Notes: generated by a model not told the origin, from the letters alone. A stretch of DNA of 64,000 bases from Stenotrophomonas acidaminiphila (GCF_001431595.1 NZ_LDJO01000033.1:17750-81749), one strand, 5' to 3'; counted from the stretch's first letter, positions 19,469 through 30,490 are shown. A program made the numbers and translations.

Positions 19469-19696
19469 ATGGGCAGTTTCAGCATCTGGCATTGGTTGAT
19501 CGTGCTGGTCATCGTCGTGCTGGTGTTCGGCACCAAGCGGCTGACGAGCGGCGCCAAGGATCTGGGCAGCGCGGTCAAGGAATTCAAGAAGGGCATGCGC
19601 GATGACGACGCGCCGCCGGCGCGCCTGAACGACGAATCGCGCGAACGCGAATCCAGCCGCGACACGCAGGCCGAGCGCGACCGCGAGACGCGCTGA
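19469..19696 (+). CDS. tatA: Sec-independent translocase subunit TatA
   Basis: Pore-forming subunit of the twin-arginine translocase, 75 residues. It has a short N-terminal transmembrane helix ([18 protein letters not shown]), the FG hinge, then the amphipathic helix [11 protein letters not shown] and a charged tail. It is the first gene of tatABC, 17 bases before tatB. Confidence 0.93.
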   Translation: MGSFSIWHWLIVLVIVVLVFGTKRLTSGAKDLGSAVKEFKKGMRDDDAPPARLNDESRERESSRDTQAERDRETR

Positions 19697-19712
19697 ACCG
19701 AAGGTTCCACGC

Positions 19713-20153
19713 GTGTTCGATATCGGCTTCAGCGAACTGCTGCTGATCGGGGTGGTGGCGCTGGTGGTTCTGGGCCCCGAACGGCTGCCCAAGGCGGCGC
19801 GCTTTGCCGGGCTGTGGGTGCGCCGTGCGCGCAACCAGTGGGATTCGGTCAAGCAGGAGCTCGAGCGCGAACTGCAGGCCGAAGAGCTGCAGCGCAACCT
19901 GCGCAGCGTGCGGCAGTCCGTGCAGCAGGCCGAACGCGACCTGCAGGAAGGCGCCACCCAGCTGCGCGGCGACGTGGATGCGCTGCGCAGTGAGGTCGAT
20001 GCCGTTGCCGCCCCCGCGCCGCCCGCCGCCGATGCAGGCGATGAGCGCACGGCGCAGGCACTGCCGGCGCCCGAAGCGGCCCCCGCGCAGGCACCTGCGC
20101 CGGAGATGACCGAAGCGGTGGCGTCGCCGGCCCCCACGGAGCGCGCGCCATGA
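19713..20153 (+). CDS. tatB: twin-arginine translocase subunit TatB
   Basis: Substrate-receptor partner of TatC, 146 residues. [26 protein letters not shown] is the classic TatB N-terminus with the conserved Glu and the LGPERLP motif. This is followed by a long amphipathic helix and an Ala/Pro-rich acidic tail (about residues 95-146). The start is GTG at 19713. The end overlaps tatC by 4 bases. Confidence 0.94.
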   Translation: MFDIGFSELLLIGVVALVVLGPERLPKAARFAGLWVRRARNQWDSVKQELERELQAEELQRNLRSVRQSVQQAERDLQEGATQLRGDVDALRSEVDAVAAPAPPAADAGDERTAQALPAPEAAPAQAPAPEMTEAVASPAPTERAP

Positions 20154-20893
20154 GCGATGACTTCAACGAAAGCCCGTTGATCGAGCACCTGGTCGAGCTG
20201 CGCGCACGCCTGGTGCGCGGCCTGCTGGGGCTGGGCGTGGTGCTGCTGGCGCTGCTGCCGTTCGCGCGCACGCTCTACAACCACCTGGCGACGCCGCTGA
20301 TATCGCAGCTGCCCGCCGGGCAGTCGATGATCGCCACCAATCCGGCCGGCGCGTTCTTCGCGCCGCTCAAGCTGACGTTCTTCACCGCCGTGTTCATCGC
20401 CGTGCCCTGGCTGCTGTACCAGGCCTGGGCATTCGTGGCGCCGGGCCTGTATGCGCGCGAGAAGCGCCTGGCCGTACCGCTGCTCGCCTCGGCGGTGGCG
20501 CTGTTCTACATCGGCTGCGCGTTCGCCTATTTCCTGGTGCTGCCGGCGGTGTTCCATTTCCTGACCACGTTCCGCCCGGAAGTGATCGCCATCACCCCGG
20601 ACGCCAACGCCTACCTGGATTTCGTGCTGGCGATCTTCTTCGCCTTCGGCGCCAGCTTCGAGCTGCCGGTGGCGATGGTGATCCTGGTGCTGCTGGGCTG
20701 GGTCACGCCGCAGCAGCTGCGCGAGGGGCGCGGCTACGCCATTGTCGGCATCTTCGTGCTGGCCGCGGTGCTGACCCCGCCGGACGTGGTCTCGCAGCTG
20801 ATGCTGGCGATCCCGATGTGCGTGCTCTACGAACTGGGCATCCACGCCTCGCGCTGGCTGCAGCCACGCAGGCAGCCGGCCTCGGAGCCGTAA
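20150..20893 (+). CDS. tatC: twin-arginine translocase subunit TatC
   Basis: Six-helix membrane core of the Tat receptor complex, 247 residues. [19 protein letters not shown] is the conserved cytoplasmic N-terminus that binds the twin-arginine signal. Other marks are [19 protein letters not shown] and [20 protein letters not shown]. It is the last gene of tatABC and convergent with the BPSS1780-type gene. Confidence 0.95.
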   Translation: MSDDFNESPLIEHLVELRARLVRGLLGLGVVLLALLPFARTLYNHLATPLISQLPAGQSMIATNPAGAFFAPLKLTFFTAVFIAVPWLLYQAWAFVAPGLYAREKRLAVPLLASAVALFYIGCAFAYFLVLPAVFHFLTTFRPEVIAITPDANAYLDFVLAIFFAFGASFELPVAMVILVLLGWVTPQQLREGRGYAIVGIFVLAAVLTPPDVVSQLMLAIPMCVLYELGIHASRWLQPRRQPASEP

Positions 20894-20979
20894 GCACGGC
20901 AACCACCCGATCGGGGCGTTGCAGCCGCCTGCGTGCCGCCCGGCGGGGACGCCGCACCGCCGCCACGGTGTGGCTCAAC

Positions 20980-21873
20980 TCAGGCTTCGATGACGTGCAT
21001 GTCCGGCGGTGACGCCGCCGCGGCCGCGGTCGGGCCCAGCATCTGCTTCCAGGCCGCGTACACCGCGCCGGCGAACACCGGCATCAGCACGGCCATCAGC
21101 AGCAGCTGTGCCACCGCCATGGCCGCGGTCTGGCCGGCGACCAGGCCGACGATGACCGCCAGGATCATCACCGCGAAATAGATCGCGAAGATGGCGATGA
21201 AGGCCAGCACGAAGAACACCAGCATCGCCGGCAGGTTGTGCAGGCTCGAACGCAGGCTGCGGCGCAGCGCGTGCCAGCCGCCGGTGCGCTGGAACATCAC
21301 CTGCGGCGGCATCACGAACAGTGCCAGGGTCAGCGCGGCGAAGGTGGCTAGCATCAGCAGCAGCCACAGCAGGATGCGCCCGGCCGGCAGCGTCGCCACC
21401 AGCGCCTCGATCTGCGCCGGATCCGGCTGCGCGCCGGACTGGCTCAGCTCGTTGATCCGCAGCATCACGTCCGACAGCCGCTGCAGGCCGTCGCTGCCGA
21501 CCAGTACCAGCAGCAGCGTGCCCAGCAGCAGCGCCGCCACCAGCTGCGGCAGCAGCGCCACCAGCAGGTGCGGGGCGCGGCCTTCGCGCACGCCCTCGAG
21601 CAGGTGCGCCGGACGCGCCGGACGGTTCTGGTCCACTTCGCGCACGGCCCACAACAGGCCGCCCATGAACAGCGGCCCGGCCAGCAGCAGCAGGAACTGC
21701 ACCAGGGTGCCCAGTGCCGGCACCAGCAGGGACAGCGACAGCACCAGCGAGGCGCCAACGCCCCAGAGGATGCCCAGCGAGCCCAGCGCCAGCGGCGCGC
21801 GCCTGAGCAGGCCGAAGCCGGCCAGCAGCCATTCCGCGCCGGCGGAGGCCGGCACCTTGCGAATATCGCCCAT
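20980..21873 (-). CDS. BPSS1780-family membrane protein
   Basis: A 297-residue integral membrane protein of the uncharacterised BPSS1780 family. It opens with the family signature DIRKVPASAGAEWLLAGFGL, then has about six hydrophobic segments; the last third (about residues 200-280) holds two long helices. The function is unknown. ATG 21873 is preferred to GTG 21906 because the family start is the MGDIRKVPA segment and GGAA lies 5-9 bases upstream. It follows the glutamine amidotransferase by ~150 bases on the same strand. Confidence 0.8.
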   Translation of the reverse strand: MGDIRKVPASAGAEWLLAGFGLLRRAPLALGSLGILWGVGASLVLSLSLLVPALGTLVQFLLLLAGPLFMGGLLWAVREVDQNRPARPAHLLEGVREGRAPHLLVALLPQLVAALLLGTLLLVLVGSDGLQRLSDVMLRINELSQSGAQPDPAQIEALVATLPAGRILLWLLLMLATFAALTLALFVMPPQVMFQRTGGWHALRRSLRSSLHNLPAMLVFFVLAFIAIFAIYFAVMILAVIVGLVAGQTAAMAVAQLLLMAVLMPVFAGAVYAAWKQMLGPTAAAAASPPDMHVIEA

Positions 21874-22022
21874 TGCAGTTCCGAGAAGGGGGAGCGCCGG
21901 CACCACGCCGGCGTGGGCGGATTATCGCCCGAACCCGGCCGACGGGCGAGTCGCGCCACGGGAACCTGCATTCCGCCACCGGCCGCGCTGCCGGCACCGC
22001 GCGGCGCCGGGCGCCGGCACCG

Positions 22023-22742
22023 CTAGAGGGTGCGGGCGTGGCGCACGAAACGGCGCAGCAGCTGGCGCGCCTGCGGCGCGGCGCTGACCTGGCGCGACAC
22101 GGTGCGCGCGCAGCCGCCGTGGCGGGCAATGCAGTCGGCGCGGGCGCGCACGTAGCCGCGCATGTGGTGGGTGGCGAATTCCGGGTGGAACTGCAGGCCC
22201 CAGGCGTTGTCGCCCCAGCGGAACGCGTGGCAGCCGTCCTGTGCCGAGCGTGCCAGCACGGTGGCGCCCGCCGGTGCCCGGAGCACGGTCTGCAGGTGGG
22301 TGGCCTGGGCCGGGAAACTGGCCGGCAGCCCGCCGAACAGCGGATCGCCGGCGGCGGCCGGGTCCAGTTCCAGGCGGATGGTGCCCGATTCGCGCCCGGC
22401 CGGGTTGTAGTCCACCTGCCCGCCGAGCGCGTGCGCCAGCAGCTGGTGGCCGTAGCAGATGCCCAGCAGCGGCATGCCGGCGTGGGCGGCCTCGCGCAGC
22501 CAGTCGGCGCTGCGCTCGCTCCACTCGGCGCGGTCGGTGACGAAGGCCGCCGAGCCGGTGACGATGGTGGCGGCGAAGCCGTGGCGCGCGGGCAGGCGCT
22601 CGCCGTGCTCGACATTCACCACCACGGTCTCGGCCTGCTCCAGGCCCGCGGCGACGCGGATCCAGTGCGGGAAGCGGCCGTAGCGGCGCAGGCTCGGGAA
22701 CGGTTGCCCGGTTTCGATGATGAGGAACGGCGGGGGTTTCAT
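22023..22742 (-). CDS. class I glutamine amidotransferase-like protein
   Basis: A 239-residue stand-alone class I glutamine amidotransferase domain (GuaA N-terminal type). The nucleophile elbow is LLGICYGHQLLAHALGG (Cys about residue 95) and the His/Glu pair lies in WGLQFHPEF (about residue 186), so the catalytic triad is complete. No synthetase domain is attached; such proteins can act on glutamyl compounds or serve an unknown partner. The start overlaps the stop of the GspE-like gene (ATGA). Confidence 0.85.
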   Translation of the reverse strand: MKPPPFLIIETGQPFPSLRRYGRFPHWIRVAAGLEQAETVVVNVEHGERLPARHGFAATIVTGSAAFVTDRAEWSERSADWLREAAHAGMPLLGICYGHQLLAHALGGQVDYNPAGRESGTIRLELDPAAAGDPLFGGLPASFPAQATHLQTVLRAPAGATVLARSAQDGCHAFRWGDNAWGLQFHPEFATHHMRGYVRARADCIARHGGCARTVSRQVSAAPQARQLLRRFVRHARTL

Positions 22743-24553
22743 TCCGCTGGGGGCAGGACCGACAGGACTTCCTCGATTGTAGTCAGCCCCTGCGCCACCT
22801 TTTCAAGCCCGGTACGGCGCAGCGTGCGCAGCCCGTCGGCGCGCGCGGCGTGGCTGAAACCGGCCAGGTCCATGTCCGCGCGGATCAGCGAACGCAGCCG
22901 CGGGCCCAGTGGCAGCAGCTCATACAGGCCGATCCGGCCCAGGTAGCCGGTGCGCCGGCACTCCAGGCAACCCACCGGCGCACAGGCGTGGATGGCATCA
23001 GGTAATGCCTCATTGCCATCACGCAGCGGCGCCCAGTCCTCGTCGTCGAGCACGTCGGCGCGCTTGCAGTGCGGGCACAGCGTGCGCACCAGGCGCTGCG
23101 CCAGCACGCCGTTGACGGTGGAAGCGATTAGGTAGTGCGGCACGCCCAGGTCGAGCAGGCGGGTGATGGCCGAGGGGGCGTCGTTGGTGTGCAGGGTGGA
23201 CAGCACCAGGTGGCCGGTCAGCGAGGCCTGCACCGCCATCTGCGCGGTCTCCAGGTCGCGGATCTCGCCGATCATGATGATGTCCGGGTCCTGGCGCAGC
23301 AGGGTGCGCACGCCGCTGGCGAAGTCCAGGTCGATGTTGGTCTGCACCTGCATCTGGTTGAACTCGGGCGCGATCATCTCGATCGGGTCCTCCACCGTGC
23401 ACACGTTGACGTCCGGGGTGGCCAGCCGCTTGAGCGTGGAGTACAGGGTGGTGGTCTTGCCCGAGCCGGTGGGGCCTGTGACCAGCACGATGCCGTGCGG
23501 GCGCGCGACCAGCTCGTTCCAGCCGGCGGCTTCCTCCGGGCTGAAGCCCAGCTGCTCGATGCTCTTGAACGCCGCGTCCGGGTCGAAGATGCGCATCACG
23601 CACTTCTCGCCGAACGCGGTGGGCATGGTCGACAGGCGCATCTCGACCTCGCGCCCGCCCGGGGAGCGGGTCTTGATGCGGCCGTCCTGCGGGCGCCGGC
23701 GCTCGGCCAGGTCCATGCGCCCGAGCACCTTGATGCGGCTGATCACGGCGGTCATCACCGCCGGCGGCAGCTCGAACACCTTGTGCAGCACGCCGTCGAT
23801 GCGGAACCGCACCCGGCCCATGTCGCGGCGCGGCTCCAGGTGGATGTCGCTGGCGCGCTGCTCGTAGGCGTACTGCAGCAGCCAGTCGACGATGCTGACC
23901 ACGTGGTGGTCGTCGGCGTTGACGTCGCCGGCGCGGCCCAGTTCCACCAGCTGCTCGAAGCTGGGCAGGCTGCCGCCCTCGGTACGCGCGTCGCTGCGGG
24001 CATTGCGCACCGAGCGGGTGACGCCGAAGAACTCCATCGAGTAGCGGTGCAGGTCCAGCGGGTTGACCAGCACGATCTCGATCCGGCGCCGGGTCAGGTG
24101 CTGCAGGTCGGGTATCCAGTCGCGCGCCATCGGCTCGCTGGTGGCCACCAGCACCCGCTCGGAGTCCATCGCCAGCGGCAGGATCCGGTGGCGCCTGGCA
24201 TAGGCGTGCGAAACCACCGCGGTGGCGTTGGCCACGTCCACCCGGGTCGGGTCGATGCGCAGGTAGCGGACCCCGGTGCGGGCGGCCAGCCATTCGGTCA
24301 GCCGCTCCAGCCCGAGTTCGCCGGAGGCCGGGGGCGCCGCGGCCAGCTTGAGGTTGGCCAGCAGCACCAGCGGGTGCACCTCGCTGGCGTTGCGCGCGCC
24401 CTGTGCGGAGAAGCGGATGCGCTCCTGGTCGTGCGCGGCCACCAGCCCGTCGCCCAGCACCGCGGCGGCAATGTTGGAGAACTGCAGCCGGCCCGGGGCG
24501 ATGGCCACCGGGGACGGCGGGGTCGGGACGCTCGGTGCGGCCGGGTGTTCCAC
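22739..24553 (-). CDS. GspE/PulE-type secretion ATPase
   Basis: A 604-residue AAA-type ATPase of the type II secretion/type IV pilus assembly family. The N-terminal domain (about residues 60-190) resembles the T2SS E / MshE N-domain. This is followed by Walker A GPTGSGKTTT (about residue 360), the Asp box, Walker B DPDIIMIGEIRD, the His box STLHTNDAPSAITRL, and a CPHC...CLEC zinc motif near the C-terminus. No gspF, gspG or pilin gene is adjacent, so it is an orphan that either serves a machine encoded elsewhere or has a separate role. It is co-oriented and coupled with the amidotransferase. Confidence 0.88.
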   Translation of the reverse strand: MEHPAAPSVPTPPSPVAIAPGRLQFSNIAAAVLGDGLVAAHDQERIRFSAQGARNASEVHPLVLLANLKLAAAPPASGELGLERLTEWLAARTGVRYLRIDPTRVDVANATAVVSHAYARRHRILPLAMDSERVLVATSEPMARDWIPDLQHLTRRRIEIVLVNPLDLHRYSMEFFGVTRSVRNARSDARTEGGSLPSFEQLVELGRAGDVNADDHHVVSIVDWLLQYAYEQRASDIHLEPRRDMGRVRFRIDGVLHKVFELPPAVMTAVISRIKVLGRMDLAERRRPQDGRIKTRSPGGREVEMRLSTMPTAFGEKCVMRIFDPDAAFKSIEQLGFSPEEAAGWNELVARPHGIVLVTGPTGSGKTTTLYSTLKRLATPDVNVCTVEDPIEMIAPEFNQMQVQTNIDLDFASGVRTLLRQDPDIIMIGEIRDLETAQMAVQASLTGHLVLSTLHTNDAPSAITRLLDLGVPHYLIASTVNGVLAQRLVRTLCPHCKRADVLDDEDWAPLRDGNEALPDAIHACAPVGCLECRRTGYLGRIGLYELLPLGPRLRSLIRADMDLAGFSHAARADGLRTLRRTGLEKVAQGLTTIEEVLSVLPPAE

Positions 24554-24594
24554 CTGAAACTCCTTGCTGGCGCGGCCGCCGCGCGGTCGCTCGC

Positions 24595-24600
24595 TATACT
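24595..24600 (+). promoter_or_regulatory. -10 box of glyQS
   Basis: TATACT lies 29 bases before the glyQ ATG, in the gap divergent from the GspE-like gene. No clear -35 is seen. Confidence 0.5.
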
Positions 24601-24629
24601 AGCGCACCCATCCGTACGGCCCAGGCAGC

Positions 24630-25537
<908 letters not shown>

Positions 25538-25541
<4 letters not shown>

Positions 25542-27610
25542 GCATGCAGCCGCTGCTGATCGAACTGGGCGTGGAAGAGCTGCCGGTCAAGGCGCTGCCG
25601 GGCCTGGCGCAGGCGTTCTTCGACGGCGTGGTCGACGGGCTGGCCCGGCGCGGCATCGCCTTCGAGCGCGACGACGCCAAGCCGCTGTCCACCCCGCGCC
25701 GCCTGGCGGTACTGCTGCCGGGCGTGGAAACCGAGCAGCCCGAGCAGCACTCGGAAGTGTTCGGCCCGTACCTGAACATCGCGCTGGACGCCAACGGCGA
25801 ACCGACCAAGGCGCTGCAGGGCTTCGCCGCCAAGGCCGGCATCGACTGGACCGCGCTGGAGCGCACCACCGATGCCAAGGGCGAGCGCTTCGTGCTGCGT
25901 TCGGTGACGCCGGGCGCGAAGACCGCCACGCTGCTGCCGGAGATCGTGCGCGAGGCCATCGCCGCGATGCCGATCCCCAAGCCGATGCGCTGGGGCGCGC
26001 ACGAGTACGCCTTCGCCCGCCCGGTGCACTGGCTGGTGCTGCTGCACGGCAACGAGGTCGTCGACGCCGAGCTGCTCGGGTTGAAGTCCGACCGCTTCAG
26101 CCGCGGCCACCGCTTCATGGCCGACAAGCAGGTGTGGCTGAGCCACCCGTCCGACTACATCGAATCGCTGAAGGCGGCGTACGTGCTGGTCGACGCCGAC
26201 GCGCGCCGCGAGCGCATCGTGCACGAGGTCAACGCGGCCGCTGCGCAGGCCGGCGGCGTGGCGCGCATCACCGATGACAACCTGGAGCAGGTGGTCAACC
26301 TGGTCGAATGGCCGTCGGCGGTGCTGTGCAGTTTCGAACGCGAATTCCTGGCGGTGCCGCAGGAAGCGCTGATCGAGACGATGGAGATCAACCAGAAGTT
26401 CTTCCCGGTGCTGGATGCCGGCGGCAGGCTGACCGAGAAGTTCATCGGCATCGCCAACATCGAATCGAAGGACGTGGCCGAGGTGGCCAAGGGCTACGAG
26501 CGGGTGATCCGCCCGCGGTTCTCCGATGCCAAGTTCTTCTTCGACGAGGACCTCAAGCAGGGCCTGGCGGCGATGGGCGACGGGCTGAAGACCGTCACCT
26601 ACCAGGCCAGGCTGGGCACGGTCGCCGACAAGGTGCAGCGCGTGAGCGCGCTGGCGCAGCGCATCGCCGGGCAGGTGGGTGCCGACCCGGGGCAGGCAAG
26701 GCGCGCCGCCGAGCTGGCCAAGAACGACCTGCAGTCGCGCATGGTGGGCGAGTTCCCGGAACTGCAGGGCATCGCCGGCCGCCACTACGCCGTGGCCGGT
26801 GGCGAATCGCCCGCGGTCGCACTGGCCATCGACGAGGCGTACCAGCCGCGCTTCGCCGCCGATGACATCGCCGCCTCGCCGTTGGGCAAGGTGCTGGCCA
26901 TCGCCGAGCGCCTGGATACCCTGGCCGGCGGCTTCGCCGCAGGGCTCAAGCCGACCGGCAACAAGGACCCGTTCGCGCTGCGCCGCAATGCGCTGGGGCT
27001 GGCACGCACGATCATCGAGTCGGGCTTCGACCTGGACCTGCCGGCGTTGCTGGCCGCCGCCAATGCCGGCCTGGCCGGGCGCGAGGTGCAGGCCGACACC
27101 GGCGAGCTGTACGACTTCATCCTCGACCGCCTGAAGGGCTACTACGCCGACAGGGGCGTGCCGGCCACGCACTTCAACGCCGTGGTCGAACTGAAGCCGG
27201 CCTCGCTGTACGACTTCGACCGCCGCATCGACGCCATCGGCACCTTCGCCCAGCTGCCGGAAGCCGAGGCGCTGGCCGCGGCCAACAAGCGCATCCGCAA
27301 CATCCTGCGCAAGGCCGAGGGCGACATCCCGGGCATGATCGATCCGGCGCTGCTGCGCGAGCCGGCCGAGAGCGAACTGGCCGAAGCGGTGGCCGCGGCC
27401 ATCGACGACACCGGCGCGGCGCTGGCGCAGAAGGACTACGTCAGCGTGCTGGGCCGCCTGGCGCGCCTGCGGCCGCAGGTCGACGCGTTCTTCGACGGGG
27501 TCATGGTCAACGCCGAGGACCCGGCGCTGCGTGGCAACCGCCTCGCGCTGCTGCGTACCCTGGGCGACCGCCTGGGCAGCGTGGCGGCGATCGAGCACCT
27601 GTCCGGCTGA
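25538..27610 (+). CDS. glyS: glycyl-tRNA synthetase beta subunit
   Basis: Beta subunit needed for tRNA-Gly binding; 690 residues. [17 protein letters not shown] is the classic GlyS N-terminus; [10 protein letters not shown] and [14 protein letters not shown] follow. The C-terminal helical anticodon-binding domain includes [18 protein letters not shown]. It is complete and coupled to glyQ. The gene ends 3 bases before the truncated TPR gene. Confidence 0.96.
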
Positions 27611-27613
27611 GGC

Positions 27614-27785
27614 ATGGACGTGGCCGCCTCCTGGCAGTCCGCGCAGGCCGTACTGGCCCGGCGCGACATGCCGGAGGCGCGCCGGCACCTGCTGGCGGTG
27701 CTGGAACGGCAGCCCGCGCACGCCTACGCGCGGGTGATGCTGGCCGGTACGGTACTGGCCCAGGGGCAGGCACCGTGGATGGAAC
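27614..27785 (+). pseudogene. 5' fragment of a TPR/sulfotransferase-type gene
   Basis: About 55 codons survive, from ATG 27614. The frame encodes ASWQSAQAVLARRDMPEARR and a TPR-like helix pair ending near MLAGTVLAQGQ, which resembles the N-terminus of xanthomonad TPR-sulfotransferases. After about 27785 the frame runs into sequence that is antisense to a TonB receptor remnant and closes at 27880, so the fused 88-residue product is not a normal protein. The junction is read as the edge of a deletion that removed the rest of the gene. Confidence 0.65.
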
Positions 27786-28607
27786 CCGTCGAACAGGTCC
27801 GACAGCGGCGTGCAGGCAGCGCGCCCGGGTCGGTGTACGGACCATTGCGGGCGGTGTGGACGAAGGTGCGGCTGCCGTAGCGCACGGCTGCATTGGGGTT
27901 GACGTTGTTGGAGTCGAAGTCCTTGCGGTTGAAGCCGTAGATCGGATCCTGGTTGCTCGGCCGCAGGCCGGCGGTCGGGTCCAGCTTGTTCCAGCTGTGG
28001 CCACGGGTCAGCTCGCGGCACTGCTTGCCGCCGCCGTCGTAGCTGCCCATGCGGAAGCTCATCTGGGGGCCGTGCAGCCGCTTCTTCGGGATGATGTCGA
28101 CCACGCCGGCGATGGCGCTGGAGCCATAGATCGACGGCTGGTTTGCCGGGTGCGATGTCGATGCGCTCGACCATCGAGATGGGATGCTGGCCAGGTCGAA
28201 AAAATGCTCTGTCCGTTGTACGGCAGCGGGTAGCCGGCCATGGGACGACGGTCGAACAGGGCCAGGATGAAACCCGGATCCAGGCCCGGCAGGCTGATCG
28301 GCCTGGCCCCGGGGATGAAGCCGCCGGAGAACGGGCTGTCCTGCACCGTACCGGTGGCCAGCGACTGCGGGCACAACGCCTCGTAGGCATCCCTGAAACC
28401 CCGTTTCTGGATCTCCTGCGCGCTGATCGAGGTGATCGGCGTGGCGGTTTCCACCGGGACCCGCGGGATCAGCGAGCCGGCTACGGGGATGCGGTCGAGG
28501 GTCTGGACGCCCTGCTTGTCGCCGCTGTCGTCGGCCTGGGCGAAGGACAGCGGCGAATGGGCGGTGATGGCGGCGCGGGCCGTGGCGCTCAGCAGCCGGC
28601 GTTTCAT
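27785..28607 (-). pseudogene. N-terminal remnant of a TonB-dependent receptor, frameshifted
   Basis: From ATG 28607 (or GTG 28628) the minus strand encodes a recognisable xanthomonad TonB-receptor plug: ISAQEIQKRGFRDAYEAL, LATGTVQDSPFSGGF, PISLPGLDPGF and GYPLPYNGQS. The frame then breaks. Reading through needs a 1-base gain in the A6 run at 28199-28204, another 1-base gain in the GGG near 28180, and a 1-base loss in the TTT near 28142. After these the plug resumes as QPSIYGSSAIAGVVDIIPKK. A further shift near 27815 leads to ACTPLSDLFDGF. All of the rest of the barrel (about 700 residues) is missing. Confidence 0.8.
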
Positions 28608-28693
28608 CGGATTGGATTCCTGGCTCACGGCGGAGCTGCAGGGACGACCCGGGCGAAACCGCCGTGATGATTCCGGCCTTCACGAGCGCCCGG

Positions 28694-28699
28694 TATGCT
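28694..28699 (+). promoter_or_regulatory. -10 box of tamA (leaderless)
   Basis: TATGCT ends 6 bases before ATG 28706, so the transcript should begin at the start codon. Confidence 0.5.
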
Positions 28700-28705
28700 G
28701 TCGCT

Positions 28706-30490
28706 ATGCTGCCCAAGACCTTCGCATTTGCCCTGTTTCTGGCCACGTTCGCCGCCGTTCCCTTCGCCCATGCCCGCGGCACGATCGAGAAGGTCCAGAT
28801 CAAGGGGCTGGACAAGGGCGACGACGCGGCGATCATCGAGAACATCGAGGTGTCGCTGTCGCTGTACGACACCATCGGCAAGGTGCAGGGCGAGTCGCGC
28901 CTGGAGTACCTGCTGTCGCAGGCCGAGCGGCAGACCCGGCAGGCGCTGGAGCCGTTCGGTTATTACAACCCGACCATCACCGTCGAGGCGCCGCGCGAGG
29001 GCGACACGGTGCGGGTGGTGATCGAGGTGCACAAGGGCGAGCCGGTGCGGGTGCGCCAGTCGGAGGTGGTCATCACCGGCCCGGCCGCGCGCGACCGCTA
29101 CCTGCAGCAGGACCTGGAGGACTTCCAGCCGCGTGAGGGCGAGCCGTTCGACCACACCACCTACGAGGCCAGCAAGGTGGTCATCACCCGGCGCCTGTCC
29201 GAGCGCGGCTACTTCGACTCCGACTTCACCCAGCGCAAGGTCGAGATCACCCGCGCGCAGGACGCGGCCGACATCTTCCTGAGCTGGGACAGCGGGCGCC
29301 GCTACAACATGGGCCGGATCACCTTCAACCAGGACTATTTCCGCCCCGGGCTGTTCGACCCGCTGGTGTACTGGGAGCAGGGCAGTTACTGGCACGAGGG
29401 CAAGCTCGACCGCCTGCGCGAATCGCTGACCAAGCTGGACTACTTCAGCACCATCGACATCCAGCCGCGCCCGGAAGACGCCTATGGCGACGGCGAGGTG
29501 CCGGTGGACGTGAACCTCACCCTGGCCAAGCGCACCATCTACACCGCCGGTCTCAGCTATGGCAGCGAGAGCGGCCCGGGTGTGCGCGGCGGGGTGGAGC
29601 GGCGTTACGTCAACAGCCGCGGGCACAAGCTCAACACGCAGCTGGACTACGCGCAGAAGCGCAAGAGCCTGGTCACCAGCTACCGGATACCCGCATTCCT
29701 CTGGCTCGACGGCTGGTACACCTTCGCCATCAGCGCCTACGACGAGCAGACGCGCTACCTGGACATGCGCAACTTCAAGCTCATCGGCAGCCGCAGCGGC
29801 GAGATCAACGAGTACTGGACCGCGATCGCCTCGGTCAACGCGCTGCGCGAGCGCTGGCGCTACAGCTCCGGCGACCAGTTCACCGACGCGGTCTACCAGT
29901 ATTCGACGCTGGTGTACCCGCAGCTGACCGCCGACTACGTGAACGTGGACGACAAGGCCTTCCCGCGCCGCGGCTTCAGCGGCAACGCCACGCTGCGCGG
30001 CGGCATCCAGGGTGCCGGTTCGGACACCAGCTTCATCCAGGCCGACGCCACCGTGCGCTGGTACATGCCGCTGGGCGACAGCGACCGCCTGATCCTGCGC
30101 GGCCAGGCCGGCACCACCTGGACCGGCGACCTGGTGGCGATGCCGCCGAGCCTGCGCTACTTCGCCGGCGGTGACCGTTCGATCCGCGGCTATGCGTGGC
30201 GCGAAGTGGGCCCGCGTACGCCGGCCCCCGACAAGTACGCGCTCGGCGCCAAGCACCTGGTGGTCGGCTCGGCCGAGTACGAGCACTACTTCGGCGGCGG
30301 CCCGTGGGGCGCGGCGGTGTTCGTCGATACCGGCAGCGCCTTCGACAACACCATCGACCTGCATACCGGCGTGGGCCTGGGCGTACGCTGGAAATCGCCG
30401 GTCGGGCCGGTGCGCATCGACATCGCCCATGGCCTGAACCAACCCGACTCGCAGTTCCAGCTGTACCTGAACATCGGAGCCGACCTGTGA
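28706..30490 (+). CDS. tamA: outer-membrane translocation/assembly protein TamA
   Basis: BamA-superfamily outer-membrane protein of the translocation and assembly module; 594 residues. It has a signal peptide (ends FAHA, about residue 23), periplasmic POTRA repeats (about residues 24-260) and a 16-strand barrel. The barrel carries the superfamily's RGY motif in GGDRSIRGYAWREVGP (about residue 490) and ends in LYLNIGADL. ATG 28706 opens the signal peptide and fits the -10 position. Its stop overlaps the tamB GTG start. Confidence 0.92.
   Translation: MLPKTFAFALFLATFAAVPFAHARGTIEKVQIKGLDKGDDAAIIENIEVSLSLYDTIGKVQGESRLEYLLSQAERQTRQALEPFGYYNPTITVEAPREGDTVRVVIEVHKGEPVRVRQSEVVITGPAARDRYLQQDLEDFQPREGEPFDHTTYEASKVVITRRLSERGYFDSDFTQRKVEITRAQDAADIFLSWDSGRRYNMGRITFNQDYFRPGLFDPLVYWEQGSYWHEGKLDRLRESLTKLDYFSTIDIQPRPEDAYGDGEVPVDVNLTLAKRTIYTAGLSYGSESGPGVRGGVERRYVNSRGHKLNTQLDYAQKRKSLVTSYRIPAFLWLDGWYTFAISAYDEQTRYLDMRNFKLIGSRSGEINEYWTAIASVNALRERWRYSSGDQFTDAVYQYSTLVYPQLTADYVNVDDKAFPRRGFSGNATLRGGIQGAGSDTSFIQADATVRWYMPLGDSDRLILRGQAGTTWTGDLVAMPPSLRYFAGGDRSIRGYAWREVGPRTPAPDKYALGAKHLVVGSAEYEHYFGGGPWGAAVFVDTGSAFDNTIDLHTGVGLGVRWKSPVGPVRIDIAHGLNQPDSQFQLYLNIGADL

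Noticed and set aside
27614..27880. 88-residue 'complete' small gene after glyS
   Set aside because: Only the first ~55 codons resemble a known family; the rest is antisense to a TonB receptor remnant, so it is a truncated gene and not a small gene.
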